Origin: a virus | IMG/VR virus record: IMGVR_UViG_3300024517_000041 | Coordinates: 1 to 39,688 of that record | Direction: 5' to 3' (one strand) | Length of the DNA: 39,688 nt | In this document: piece after piece, positions 13,320 to 20,131 of the stretch | How the letters are laid out: each line of letters opens with the position of its first letter | Position numbering within the stretch: the first letter of the stretch is position 1 | Notes under the pieces: generated by a model | The model's database searches: none | Told to the model about the DNA's origin: nothing | Seen by the model: only the letters and a program-made list of their open reading frames with translations | Position numbers and translations under genes: made by a program

Positions 13320-13528
13320 GCGCTCACCTCTTCTATCGTGATTCCGGCCCTGTTAGCCCATGCTTTCAACTCTTTGACGGCTCCGGTCCAGGTGGTGATT
13401 TCGTAGTCTCCGGTCCACACCTCTTCGAATTCCATCCCCCCTTTAAAGTACCCGCAGACCAGCACATTCGAATCCTCTTCGAACGTGCCCCAACAGTCTA
13501 TTCCCTGGATTGTGACCCTTCCGCTCAT
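13313..13528 (-). CDS. Small unknown protein, first gene of the leftward block
   Basis: A 71-residue protein with likely beta structure at the N terminus (VTIQGIDCWGTF, NVLVCGYF) and a helix at the C terminus (AVKELKAWANRAG). ATG 13528 is chosen as TTGGAGG sits about 8 bases upstream. It is the first gene after the divergent intergenic region shared with the small terminase gene. No family recognised. Confidence 0.65.
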   Translation of the reverse strand: MSGRVTIQGIDCWGTFEEDSNVLVCGYFKGGMEFEEVWTGDYEITTWTGAVKELKAWANRAGITIEEVSAC

Positions 13529-13570
13529 TACTGTATCCTCCAATTGGGGTTGCTTGCTTGCTTTGGGGAT

Positions 13571-13600
13571 AGCTTACCCCGTTCATACCCCCATTGTCAA
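13571..13600 (-). promoter_or_regulatory. Leftward promoter P6
   Basis: Minus strand: TTGACA at 13600-13595, 18 bases, TAAGCT at 13576-13571. It lacks the GGGG directly before the -35 but has runs of G in the spacer. Weaker than the other five. Confidence 0.5.
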
Positions 13601-13641
13601 TAGGTTACTGTTAGAAATCTTATAGAAGGGACATTTTAAGA

Positions 13642-14112
13642 ATGCCAGAGAAGCCTAAGCCTACGAAAAAACAAAGGGATTTCGCCTCGAAGGTAATCGA
13701 AGGAGCTTCGCAGGCCGACGCCTACCGGGAGGCCTACGACGCCGAAGGCTCGAAGCCCACCACAATTAGAAGGGAAGCGCACCGGGTGGCGTCGAACCCC
13801 ACTGTCGCCACAATGGTAACCGAGGGAATCGAACGTGAGGGGAGGCTAGCGGCCCGTGACCTGGGGAACCGAAGACGCTGGATTCTCGGCCGATTAGTCG
13901 AAGAAGCCGAAGGAGCCGAGTCAGACTCCGCCCGGGTTAGGGCACTCGAATTGCTAGCGAAGCAATCCGGACTATTCGAGAATGAAGCGGATAGAGCCGA
14001 GAAGAGAGCTAGCGCGAGTGAGGATGCGCTCACCGCTGAACTAGAGGCCCGTCTAGCTATCCTTCTGCCTGGGGTGGGAGCCTTGGATATCGAGCCAGAA
14101 CCGGAGGAATAG
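13642..14112 (+). CDS. terS: Terminase small subunit (putative)
   Basis: A 156-residue protein. The N-terminal KPTKKQRDFASKVIEGASQADAYREAYDAEG, then IRREAHRVASNPTVATMV, is the helix-turn-helix pattern of phage small terminases (LTPKQxxF...G...AYRxAY...A..LLxxPxV). The rest is a long helical region with an acidic C terminus (DIEPEPEE). Small terminases bind the packaging site and hand DNA to the large subunit. It is separated from the large-subunit gene by the lysozyme and the GNAT-like gene, which is uncommon. The Shine-Dalgarno sequence is GAAGGGA, about 12 bases before the ATG. Codon and base composition is more GC-rich than the structural genes downstream. Confidence 0.82.
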   Translation: MPEKPKPTKKQRDFASKVIEGASQADAYREAYDAEGSKPTTIRREAHRVASNPTVATMVTEGIEREGRLAARDLGNRRRWILGRLVEEAEGAESDSARVRALELLAKQSGLFENEADRAEKRASASEDALTAELEARLAILLPGVGALDIEPEPEE

Positions 14113-14236
14113 AAGGCCCCCCCACCCCCCTGTGAGCGATGGCCTGCGTCGCGCTGCACTTTACACTGTGATCTCCTCAAACTATCACACCCTTTTCGTA
14201 CCTATTAAACCCCCCCAGGGATATCTATTATCCAGA

Positions 14237-14252
14237 TGTTCCACATGGAACA
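14237..14252. promoter_or_regulatory. parS-like palindrome TGTTCCACATGGAACA
   Basis: Seven-base arms TGTTCCA and TGGAACA flank CA. The bacterial chromosomal parS consensus is TGTTTCACGTGAAACA, with TGTTCCACGTGGAACA among known variants, so this differs by one base from such a variant. Functional binding by host ParB is inferred, not shown. Confidence 0.5.
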
Positions 14253-14279
14253 CCCCCCTATATTTTATGAGAAATTACA

Positions 14280-14301
14280 TCTACAAATTTTCTACAAATT
14301 T
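14280..14301 (+). repeat. Tandem duplication of TCTACAAATTT
   Basis: Two exact adjacent copies (14280-14290 and 14291-14301) of TCTACAAATTT in AT-rich non-coding DNA. It may be part of an origin or a protein-binding site. Confidence 0.9.
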
Positions 14302-14359
14302 TTTGGCAACCTAACCCTTGGCTTTTATAAGTATTTTCCATATGCGGAAATTTAGTTAC

Positions 14360-14397
14360 TTGACAGCCATCTAAATCCCCTATAGGTACCTATAGGG
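14360..14397 (+). promoter_or_regulatory. Rightward promoter-like TTGACA with 20-base palindromic operator
   Basis: TTGACA (14360-14365), 15 bases, TATAGG (14381-14386). The spacing is short. A perfect 20-base palindrome CCCTATAGGTACCTATAGGG (14378-14397) covers the -10. The palindrome extends the TAGGTACCTA motif at 2156-2246, so one regulator may control both. Confidence 0.6.
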
Positions 14398-14435
14398 ATA
14401 TGCGCTTATGTCTTATAAGAATTCTATAAGCATCT

Positions 14436-14460
14436 ACCGCCTCCCTTTGGGGTCGGCGGT
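14436..14460 (+). terminator. Hairpin ACCGCC...GGCGGT, terminator-like
   Basis: ACCGCC (14436-14441) and CCC pair with GGG and GGCGGT (14455-14460), followed by TTTATAT. The T run is weak. It lies between the palindromic promoter and the lysozyme, so it could attenuate that transcript. Confidence 0.5.
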
Positions 14461-14472
14461 TTATATAGGCAG

Positions 14473-14500
14473 TAGGTAGCTATAGTTATAGGTACCTATA
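14473..14500. promoter_or_regulatory. TAGGTACCTA operator upstream of lysozyme
   Basis: TATAGGTACCTATA (14487-14500) is a perfect 14-base palindrome; TAGGTAGCTA (14473-14482) is a variant with one change. They end just upstream of the lysozyme Shine-Dalgarno sequence AGGGGA. Confidence 0.65.
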
Positions 14501-14509
14501 GGGGAACTA

Positions 14510-15100
14510 ATGGCTGTCGAGAAGAAGAAAGATGAGAACGACCTTATTGCGATGAGAGAGATCCGTAATCATGAGGGTGGTACATGGGTTGCCTTTACTG
14601 ATGATGGCCAATGGGATGTTACCTCCAGATCCTATGATCCTCGTGGAGGTACTCATCTCATGAAATATCCAGACACTAGAGGCTTTATGACTGTCGGATA
14701 TGGTCATCGTGTTCTTCCTGGTGAGGAATTTCCAGATCGCATGACGCCTGATGAGGCCGAGGAGCTTTTCCAGAAGGACTACTGGAAACACAAGGAGAAG
14801 GCATCCAAAACCCCTGGTTGGGACAAGGCATCTCCTCGTCAAAGACGAGCCATGATCAACCTCACATTCAACATGGGGGGTGATTGGCACAAGAAATGGC
14901 CCGCATTTACAGAGGCTGCAAATAAGGGTGATTTCGAAAAAGCTGCCGCAGAACTGGTAGATAGCGATTGGTACGATCAGGTTAAAACCAGGGCAGATGA
15001 CGTAGTGAGTCTCATGCGGCCAGAGGAAACCGAAGAACTGGCTATAGGATATCTAGGTGGCGGGATAATCCGAGATAACTACGGAAGAAAGCTGATATAG
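14510..15100 (+). CDS. Endolysin, T4-type lysozyme (GH24)
   Basis: A 196-residue glycoside hydrolase 24 lysozyme, which cleaves the N-acetylmuramic acid to N-acetylglucosamine bond of peptidoglycan. The catalytic set is visible: E22 in IRNHEGG, then D55 and T61 in YPDTRGFMTVGYGH, with the same six-residue D-to-T spacing as T4 lysozyme D20/T26. About 25 additional residues separate E22 from D55 compared with T4. The C-terminal lobe motif INLTFNMG is present. No signal peptide or anchor is seen, so export would need a holin. AGGGGA precedes the ATG. Its location between small and large terminase genes is unusual. Confidence 0.9.
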   Translation: MAVEKKKDENDLIAMREIRNHEGGTWVAFTDDGQWDVTSRSYDPRGGTHLMKYPDTRGFMTVGYGHRVLPGEEFPDRMTPDEAEELFQKDYWKHKEKASKTPGWDKASPRQRRAMINLTFNMGGDWHKKWPAFTEAANKGDFEKAAAELVDSDWYDQVKTRADDVVSLMRPEETEELAIGYLGGGIIRDNYGRKLI

Positions 15101-15124
15101 CTTCCGGATATATCCAGAACAATC

Positions 15125-15161
15125 AAAAGCCCCTAGACCTCACTGGATCTAGGGACTTTTT
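15125..15161. terminator. Bidirectional terminator after lysozyme
   Basis: CCCTAGA (15131-15137) pairs with TCTAGGG (15148-15154), extended by AAAAG on the left and CTTTTT on the right. The T run follows on the plus strand and CTTTTG on the minus strand, so it can end both the lysozyme transcript and the converging GNAT transcript. Confidence 0.8.
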
Positions 15162-15229
15162 CATGCCCTGTGAGGAGGGGGTCTTCTAGAATGACCTCCT
15201 CCCCAACTCGTTGGAATGGAAGGAGATTC

Positions 15230-15682
15230 CTATGCAGGAACCTCTTCCGGGGCGTCTTCGGGGAGTGGCATCACCGGAAGATCGATATCCTTTCGGACCT
15301 CGTACATAACCTTGCTGTACCCGAACTGAGAGGCGTACTGAACCAGTCTCTCTGAGTGCGTCACAAACTCAACAGCGTTGCACCCATTGTTAATAGCCAG
15401 AGTCTCTATGGCTTCCTGGGCCAATGTCGCACCCTCTTCTTTCGGGGACCAAGCAATCCAGATAAAGAGGATCTTGTCCTTACCACTCTGGGAGATCTTG
15501 GCAATGAAGAAGGATTCACCTGGGGGGACACCCTCTTCACAGAAGATTGCCGATTCCCCCTTTGAGCATGAACTGTAGATATCTTCAGGTCTCCAGTCCG
15601 TCCATGGCATCTTGGATCGAATATCTTCAATGGCTGGACGGATATCGTCCCATACGTCCTGTATGGAGACATTGGTCAACAT
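15230..15682 (-). CDS. GNAT-like acetyltransferase-fold protein, leftward
   Basis: A 150-residue protein with the GNAT-like layout seen in small phage proteins near packaging and virion genes: an N-terminal helical part (VWDDIRPAIEDIRSKMPWTDW), a strand pair (SAIFCEEGV, SFFIAKIS), ILFIWIAWSPKEEGATLAQEAIETLA as the putative acetyl-CoA-binding region, and YASQFGYSKVMYEVRKDI at the end. The usual RxxGxG/A loop is not clear, so catalysis is uncertain. It is transcribed against the surrounding rightward genes and converges with the lysozyme. The Shine-Dalgarno sequence GAAGGGA is close to ATG 15682. Confidence 0.65.
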   Translation of the reverse strand: MLTNVSIQDVWDDIRPAIEDIRSKMPWTDWRPEDIYSSCSKGESAIFCEEGVPPGESFFIAKISQSGKDKILFIWIAWSPKEEGATLAQEAIETLAINNGCNAVEFVTHSERLVQYASQFGYSKVMYEVRKDIDLPVMPLPEDAPEEVPA

Positions 15683-15741
15683 ATCTGTATTCCCTTCGTC
15701 TGTGGGCCATAAGGCCCGTTATGTTTTATAAAAAACTCCCC

Positions 15742-15771
15742 TTGACAAAAAAGTCAAGTACCCCCTATCAT
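15742..15771 (+). promoter_or_regulatory. Rightward promoter for packaging/head genes, with inverted repeat
   Basis: TTGACA (15742-15747), 18 bases, TATCAT (15766-15771). The inverted repeat TTGAC-AAAAAA-GTCAA (15742-15757) overlaps the -35, suggesting an operator. It is the only clear promoter before the large terminase. Confidence 0.65.
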
Positions 15772-15827
15772 GATGATGGGTTTTTACATCGAAGGCGCGG
15801 AGCGTCTCTCTAAGTATAGACCCTAAT

Positions 15828-15862
15828 GGCGCTCCTTGGTTTGATCAGCCGGGTTGAGCGCC
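15828..15862 (+). other. Hairpin in the leader of the large terminase gene
   Basis: GGCGCTC (15828-15834) pairs with GAGCGCC (15856-15862) around a 21-base loop, ending 20 bases before the TTG start. It may modulate translation of the terminase. Confidence 0.5.
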
Positions 15863-15881
15863 AAATCTTTGGGGGGAGAGA

Positions 15882-17372
15882 TTGGCAGCACCGAACATAT
15901 CGGGAATGTCAAACGAAGAGAAGCGGGATCTTCTGGACATCATGGATAGGATTGAGGAAATCCGACTCCACAAAGGTGCCAGAGATAGCTTCATCAACTT
16001 CGTAAAACTGGTCTGGCCTTCTTTTATAGAAGGCGCACACCACAAGATAATGGGTGAAGCCTTCGAAAAGGTCGTATCCGGCGAAATCAATCGCCTCATT
16101 ATCAATATGGCTCCTCGCCACACGAAGTCAGAGTTCGCGTCCTTCTTATTACCAGCATGGTTCTTAGGGAACTACCCGGATAAGAAGGTGATTCAGACAG
16201 CCCATACAGCAGAACTGGCAGTGGGCTTTGGACGTAAGGTTAGAAATCTATTCGAATCCGATGAATTCAGGAAGGTATTCCCAGGAGTTTCCCTGAGATC
16301 GGATTCAAAAGCTGCGGGTCGGTGGAATACAAACCATGGGGGGGAGTATTTCGCGATTGGGGTTGGAGGTGCTGTAACGGGGAAGGGTGCGGACATCCTC
16401 ATTATCGATGATCCGCACTCCGAACAGGAAGCACAATTGGGGGATGCGACCGTCTTCGACAGAGTATACGAATGGTATACCTCTGGTCCTCGTCAGCGCC
16501 TCCAACCGGGCGGAAAGATCATTCAAGTCGCCACTCGATGGTCTCAACGAGACCTGACCGGTCAACTGCTCAAAGCAGTGGCCGAAAGAGATGGCATGGA
16601 TGAATGGGAAGTCATTGAGTTCCCGGCCATCCTTCCTTCAGGAAATCCAGTTTGGCCAGAGTTCTGGTCTCTCGAAGAACTCACCAAGGTTAAGAACGAA
16701 TTACCAGCGGCTAAATGGTCCGCTCAGTACCAACAGGATCCAAGCGCAGATGAGTCAGCCATCATCAAAAGAGAATGGTGGCGTAAGTGGGAAGAAACAG
16801 AACCACCCCCCTGTGACTTCATTATCCAGTCATGGGATACGGCATTTCTGAAAACACAACGAGCAGATTACTCAGCCTGTACTACATGGGGGGTTTTCTA
16901 TTCAGATCAGACCCATGATGGGCAACTCAGGCCAAGCCTCATATTGCTCAATGCTTTTCAGGAACGGTTGGAGTTTCCAGATCTAAAAAGAAGAGCCTTC
17001 GAGGAATACCATAAATGGCAACCCGATGCGTGCATCGTTGAAGCCAAGGCTGCGGGAACTCCCCTGATCTTTGAAATGAGAGAAATAGGTATCCCGGTCT
17101 CTGAATATGTTCCCTCTAAAGGTAACGATAAAGTAGCCAGAGTAAACGCAGTTGCAGATCTGTTCTCATCGGGTGTGATCTGGGCTCCGAATAAAAGGTT
17201 TTCCGAAGAAGTGATCGAACAGTTCGCTGGTTTTCCAGGGGCAGCAGCCCATGATGATCTAGTGGACTCATCCACACAGGCAATCATTCGCTTTAGGCAG
17301 GGTGGTTTTATCCCAATCCATAGCGATGAGGCTAGAGATTATGTTCCTAAAATGGCGTATTCGCCTTATTAG
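15882..17372 (+). CDS. terL: Terminase large subunit
   Basis: A 496-residue packaging motor. The ATPase domain has Walker A-like MAPRHTKSE (76-84) and Walker B ILIIDDPH (172-179); the motif QVATRWSQRDLTG and a coupling region follow. The C-terminal RNase H-like nuclease has D319 in IIQSWDTAF, the acidic IVEAKAAGTPL region and the final AAHDDLVDSS motif. It cuts concatemeric DNA and pumps it into the prohead through the portal. TTG 15882 is chosen because GGGGGGAGAG lies directly upstream; ATG 15906 is an alternative 8 residues shorter. The type resembles TerL of marine podoviruses. Confidence 0.95.
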   Translation: MAAPNISGMSNEEKRDLLDIMDRIEEIRLHKGARDSFINFVKLVWPSFIEGAHHKIMGEAFEKVVSGEINRLIINMAPRHTKSEFASFLLPAWFLGNYPDKKVIQTAHTAELAVGFGRKVRNLFESDEFRKVFPGVSLRSDSKAAGRWNTNHGGEYFAIGVGGAVTGKGADILIIDDPHSEQEAQLGDATVFDRVYEWYTSGPRQRLQPGGKIIQVATRWSQRDLTGQLLKAVAERDGMDEWEVIEFPAILPSGNPVWPEFWSLEELTKVKNELPAAKWSAQYQQDPSADESAIIKREWWRKWEETEPPPCDFIIQSWDTAFLKTQRADYSACTTWGVFYSDQTHDGQLRPSLILLNAFQERLEFPDLKRRAFEEYHKWQPDACIVEAKAAGTPLIFEMREIGIPVSEYVPSKGNDKVARVNAVADLFSSGVIWAPNKRFSEEVIEQFAGFPGAAAHDDLVDSSTQAIIRFRQGGFIPIHSDEARDYVPKMAYSPY

Positions 17373-17380
17373 AGAAGCCA

Positions 17381-19858
17381 ATGTCATTTGATTCTTCCTT
17401 AGATCCCAATAGACCCGATATCAACTCTGCTTCCAAGATGGAAGAAGCTGTTGAGATTGAGATCATTCCCGAAGAGAACGAGGAAGGAGTCCTCATCCAA
17501 TTCGGAGAAGATCAAAAGGAAGAGATTCCTTTCGGTGCCAATCTGGCAGAACATTGCGATGAGGGATGCCTACAGGAAATATCCAGTGAATTGCAGGGTC
17601 TTTGTAAAGCTGACAAGAATTCCAGGAAAGACTGGGAAGACACCTATGTAAAAGGTCTCGGTCAACTAGGAATGAAGATCGAAGACAGAACTACTCCCTG
17701 GCCCGGAGCTTGTGGTGTATCCCATCCCGTATTGACCGAATCGGTTGTTCGTTTCCAAGCACAGACCATATCCGAGATCTTTCCGAATTCCGGTCCAGTC
17801 AAAGCAAAGATTGTTGGGAAATCTACCACTGAGAAGGAAAAGCAAGCCATACGTGTTCAGGAGTATATGAATTACCTGATCACCGAGGACATGCCTGAGT
17901 ACCGATCAGAGACCGAGAAGATGCTCTTCAACCTAGCCCTAGCTGGGAGTGCCTTCAAGAAGGTCTATTGGCATGAAGCAATGGGCAGACCCTGCGCCAT
18001 GTTTGTCCCCGCTGAAGATCTTATCGTTTCCTATGGGTCTCCTTCGCTCGAAATGGCAGAGCGTGTAACCCATGTCATGAAGAAGACCCCTAACGAGATT
18101 AGGAAACTTCAAGTGGCTGAGTTCTACCGAGATGTAGACCTCTCCGAGAGTGCAGACAACTATAGTGATATCCAGGAGAAGTACGATGAACTCACTGGGG
18201 ATTCACCGTCTTATGATGCAGACAATCGCTATACGCTTTATGAGATCAGTGCAGATCTAGATATCACTGGTTTTGAAGACACCAAAGATGGAGAGCCTAC
18301 TGGGATCGCTCTTCCGTATATCATCACGATAGATACTGGAAGTAGCCATGTTCTCTCTATTCGAAGGAACTGGTTAGAGGACGATCAGTTCAAGAACAAG
18401 AGGGACCATTTCGTTCATTACGAATATCTCCCAGGCATGGGGTTCTATGGCTTTGGATTGGTTCACCTGATAGGGGGTATCGCGAAATCAGCGACTTCAC
18501 TACTCAGGCAGTTGGTCGATGCGGGAACCCTTGCAAACCTACCCGGTGGTCTCAAGGCACGTGGGCTCAGGATGAAAGGTGATGACTCACCGATTATGCC
18601 TGGAGAGTTTAGAGATGTGGATGTGCCCGGTGGTGCGATACGAGACAACATCACGTTCCTTCCTTACAAGGAACCGTCCAACGTATTGCATCAACTTCTT
18701 CAGAACATAGTCGAAGAAGGCAGGCGATTCGCCTCCATTACTGACATGAAGATATCTGACATGAACCAACAGGCTCCTGTCGGAACCACGCTCGCCATCA
18801 TAGAGCGGTCCATGAAGGTAATGAATGCCATTCAAGCACGTATTCATTATGCGATGAAGAAAGAGTTCAGGATTCTTTCTACCATCGTAAAAGATTACAT
18901 GCCAGAAGACTATGAGTGGGAAGTCGATGGAGTCGAGGATTCCCTAAAGGTATCTGATTTTGATGCCAAGGTGGATGTGATCCCGGTATCCGATCCCAAC
19001 TCATCAACCATGGCCCAGAGAATCATGCAGTATCAGGCCGCATTGCAGTTGGCTTCTACTGCTCCACAGCTTTACAACTTGTCTGAACTCCACAGGCAGA
19101 TGCTTGAAGTTCTAGGCATTCCGGATGCAGATGAAATCGTTCCTACGGATGATGATGTAAAGGCATTGGATCCTGTATCCGAAAACATGAACATCATGAA
19201 GACAGATCCAGTGATGGCATTCATCTGGCAGGATCATGAAGCTCATATCCAATGTCATGTAGATGCGGCACAAGATCCGAAGATGCTTGAGATTATCCAG
19301 AAGTCTCCGAAGGCCAAGCAGATAGAAGCCGCAATGGCCGCACATATCCTTGAACATCTTGGCTTCAAGTACCGGAGAGAGATCGAGAAGGAAATGGGCG
19401 TGGAGCTTCCGCCCCCGGATGTTCCGTTGCCTGAAGATGTAGAGGCTCGGTTGTCTGCTCTTGTGGCTGAGGCTGGGAGTCGATTGCTTGGACGGGACAT
19501 TGCTGAAGAACGTCTCAAAGAGCAGATAGAACAGCAAGAGGATCCGATCTTGCAACAGCAGAAGCGTGAGTTGGACATCAAGGAAGCTGAGTCCGAGTCC
19601 AGGATCAAGACCGATGCGGCCAGGATTGCTGCCGATCTTGAAAAGGTCAGGATCAGAGATGAGACTGAGCGCAGGAAGATTGCTTCACAAGAATTTATTT
19701 CCGGAGTTCAAGCGGGTACCGAGTACAAGAAAGAAGAATCGGACTCTGCCCGTAAGGACAAGGAAAGGGCAGACAAAGAGCTTATAGATGGCTTGAAATT
19801 CGGGGCCAAGATGGTTGAGACTTCCCGCAAGGCTTCTGAGCAGTCAAAGAAGGAATAG
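17381..19858 (+). CDS. Portal protein
   Basis: An 825-residue portal. The order and content match the large portals of podovirus-like marine phages: N-terminal acidic region, then WPGACGVSHPVLTESVVRFQAQTISEIFP, a stem/wing region, GGIAKSATSLLRQLVDAG and the APVGTTLAII loop. The last 150 residues are a long charged helical segment (barrel-like) rich in Lys and Glu. Twelve copies form the ring through which DNA enters. It starts nine bases after terL ends. Length is at the upper end of portals, mainly because of the C-terminal helix. Confidence 0.9.
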   Translation: MSFDSSLDPNRPDINSASKMEEAVEIEIIPEENEEGVLIQFGEDQKEEIPFGANLAEHCDEGCLQEISSELQGLCKADKNSRKDWEDTYVKGLGQLGMKIEDRTTPWPGACGVSHPVLTESVVRFQAQTISEIFPNSGPVKAKIVGKSTTEKEKQAIRVQEYMNYLITEDMPEYRSETEKMLFNLALAGSAFKKVYWHEAMGRPCAMFVPAEDLIVSYGSPSLEMAERVTHVMKKTPNEIRKLQVAEFYRDVDLSESADNYSDIQEKYDELTGDSPSYDADNRYTLYEISADLDITGFEDTKDGEPTGIALPYIITIDTGSSHVLSIRRNWLEDDQFKNKRDHFVHYEYLPGMGFYGFGLVHLIGGIAKSATSLLRQLVDAGTLANLPGGLKARGLRMKGDDSPIMPGEFRDVDVPGGAIRDNITFLPYKEPSNVLHQLLQNIVEEGRRFASITDMKISDMNQQAPVGTTLAIIERSMKVMNAIQARIHYAMKKEFRILSTIVKDYMPEDYEWEVDGVEDSLKVSDFDAKVDVIPVSDPNSSTMAQRIMQYQAALQLASTAPQLYNLSELHRQMLEVLGIPDADEIVPTDDDVKALDPVSENMNIMKTDPVMAFIWQDHEAHIQCHVDAAQDPKMLEIIQKSPKAKQIEAAMAAHILEHLGFKYRREIEKEMGVELPPPDVPLPEDVEARLSALVAEAGSRLLGRDIAEERLKEQIEQQEDPILQQQKRELDIKEAESESRIKTDAARIAADLEKVRIRDETERRKIASQEFISGVQAGTEYKKEESDSARKDKERADKELIDGLKFGAKMVETSRKASEQSKKE

Positions 19859-19861
19859 CCA

Positions 19862-20053
19862 GTGGGAATGAGCATCTCCGCATTGTTTATATCCAAGGTC
19901 GAAGAGGAGATAAGCAATCGTTTAGAAGATCTTGGTTCAGGTTCAGCTAGTGATTTTCCGGATTACAAATACCGGGTTGGATATATGGAAGGTTTGACAT
20001 TCTCCAAGACTGAGTTCTTGGACATTCTCAGTAAGATAGAAAGAGACGGGTGA
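19862..20053 (+). CDS. Small protein after portal, function unknown
   Basis: A 63-residue protein with an amphipathic helix (FISKVEEEISNRLEDLG) and YKYRVGYMEGLTF in the middle. GTG 19862 or ATG 19868 may be the start; AAGGA in the end of the portal gene favours the GTG region. Short genes of this type, with a YKxRVGYxxGL motif, are common next to portal genes, but no role is known to me. Confidence 0.65.
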   Translation: MGMSISALFISKVEEEISNRLEDLGSGSASDFPDYKYRVGYMEGLTFSKTEFLDILSKIERDG

Positions 20054-20054
20054 T

Positions 20055-20089
20055 CGTCCGTAAGGACGCAGGGGTAACGGTCACACCCC
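20055..20089 (+). other. Structured intergenic RNA segment
   Basis: CGTCC-GTAA-GGACG (20055-20068) is a tight tetraloop hairpin; GGGGT (20071-20075) pairs with ACCCC (20085-20089). No T run follows, so it is not a typical terminator. It could adjust mRNA stability between the portal and the GroES-like gene. Confidence 0.45.
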
Positions 20090-20131
20090 TTCAAGTGACT
20101 GTAATCAGTGGAAACACTGCAAGGGATGTTA

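Larger units (their letters stand above)
14113..14509. other. 397-base non-coding, AT-rich control region
   Basis: No credible gene on either strand. It holds a C-rich tract (14117-14130), a parS-like palindrome (14237-14252), an 11-base tandem repeat (14280-14301), a TTGACA box overlapping a 20-base palindrome (14360-14397), a terminator-like hairpin (14436-14460) and a further TAGGTACCTA site (14487-14500) before the lysozyme. A packaging site (cos/pac), a replication origin or a regulatory hub are all possible. Confidence 0.75.

Noticed and set aside
14117-14130. C-rich tract after the small terminase as a possible G-quadruplex
   Set aside because: Only two C runs on one strand; four runs are needed for a usual quadruplex.
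15704-15717. GGGCC-ATAA-GGCCC hairpin between the GNAT-like gene and the terminase promoter
   Set aside because: Short stem with no T run on either strand; could be a leader hairpin but support is weak.
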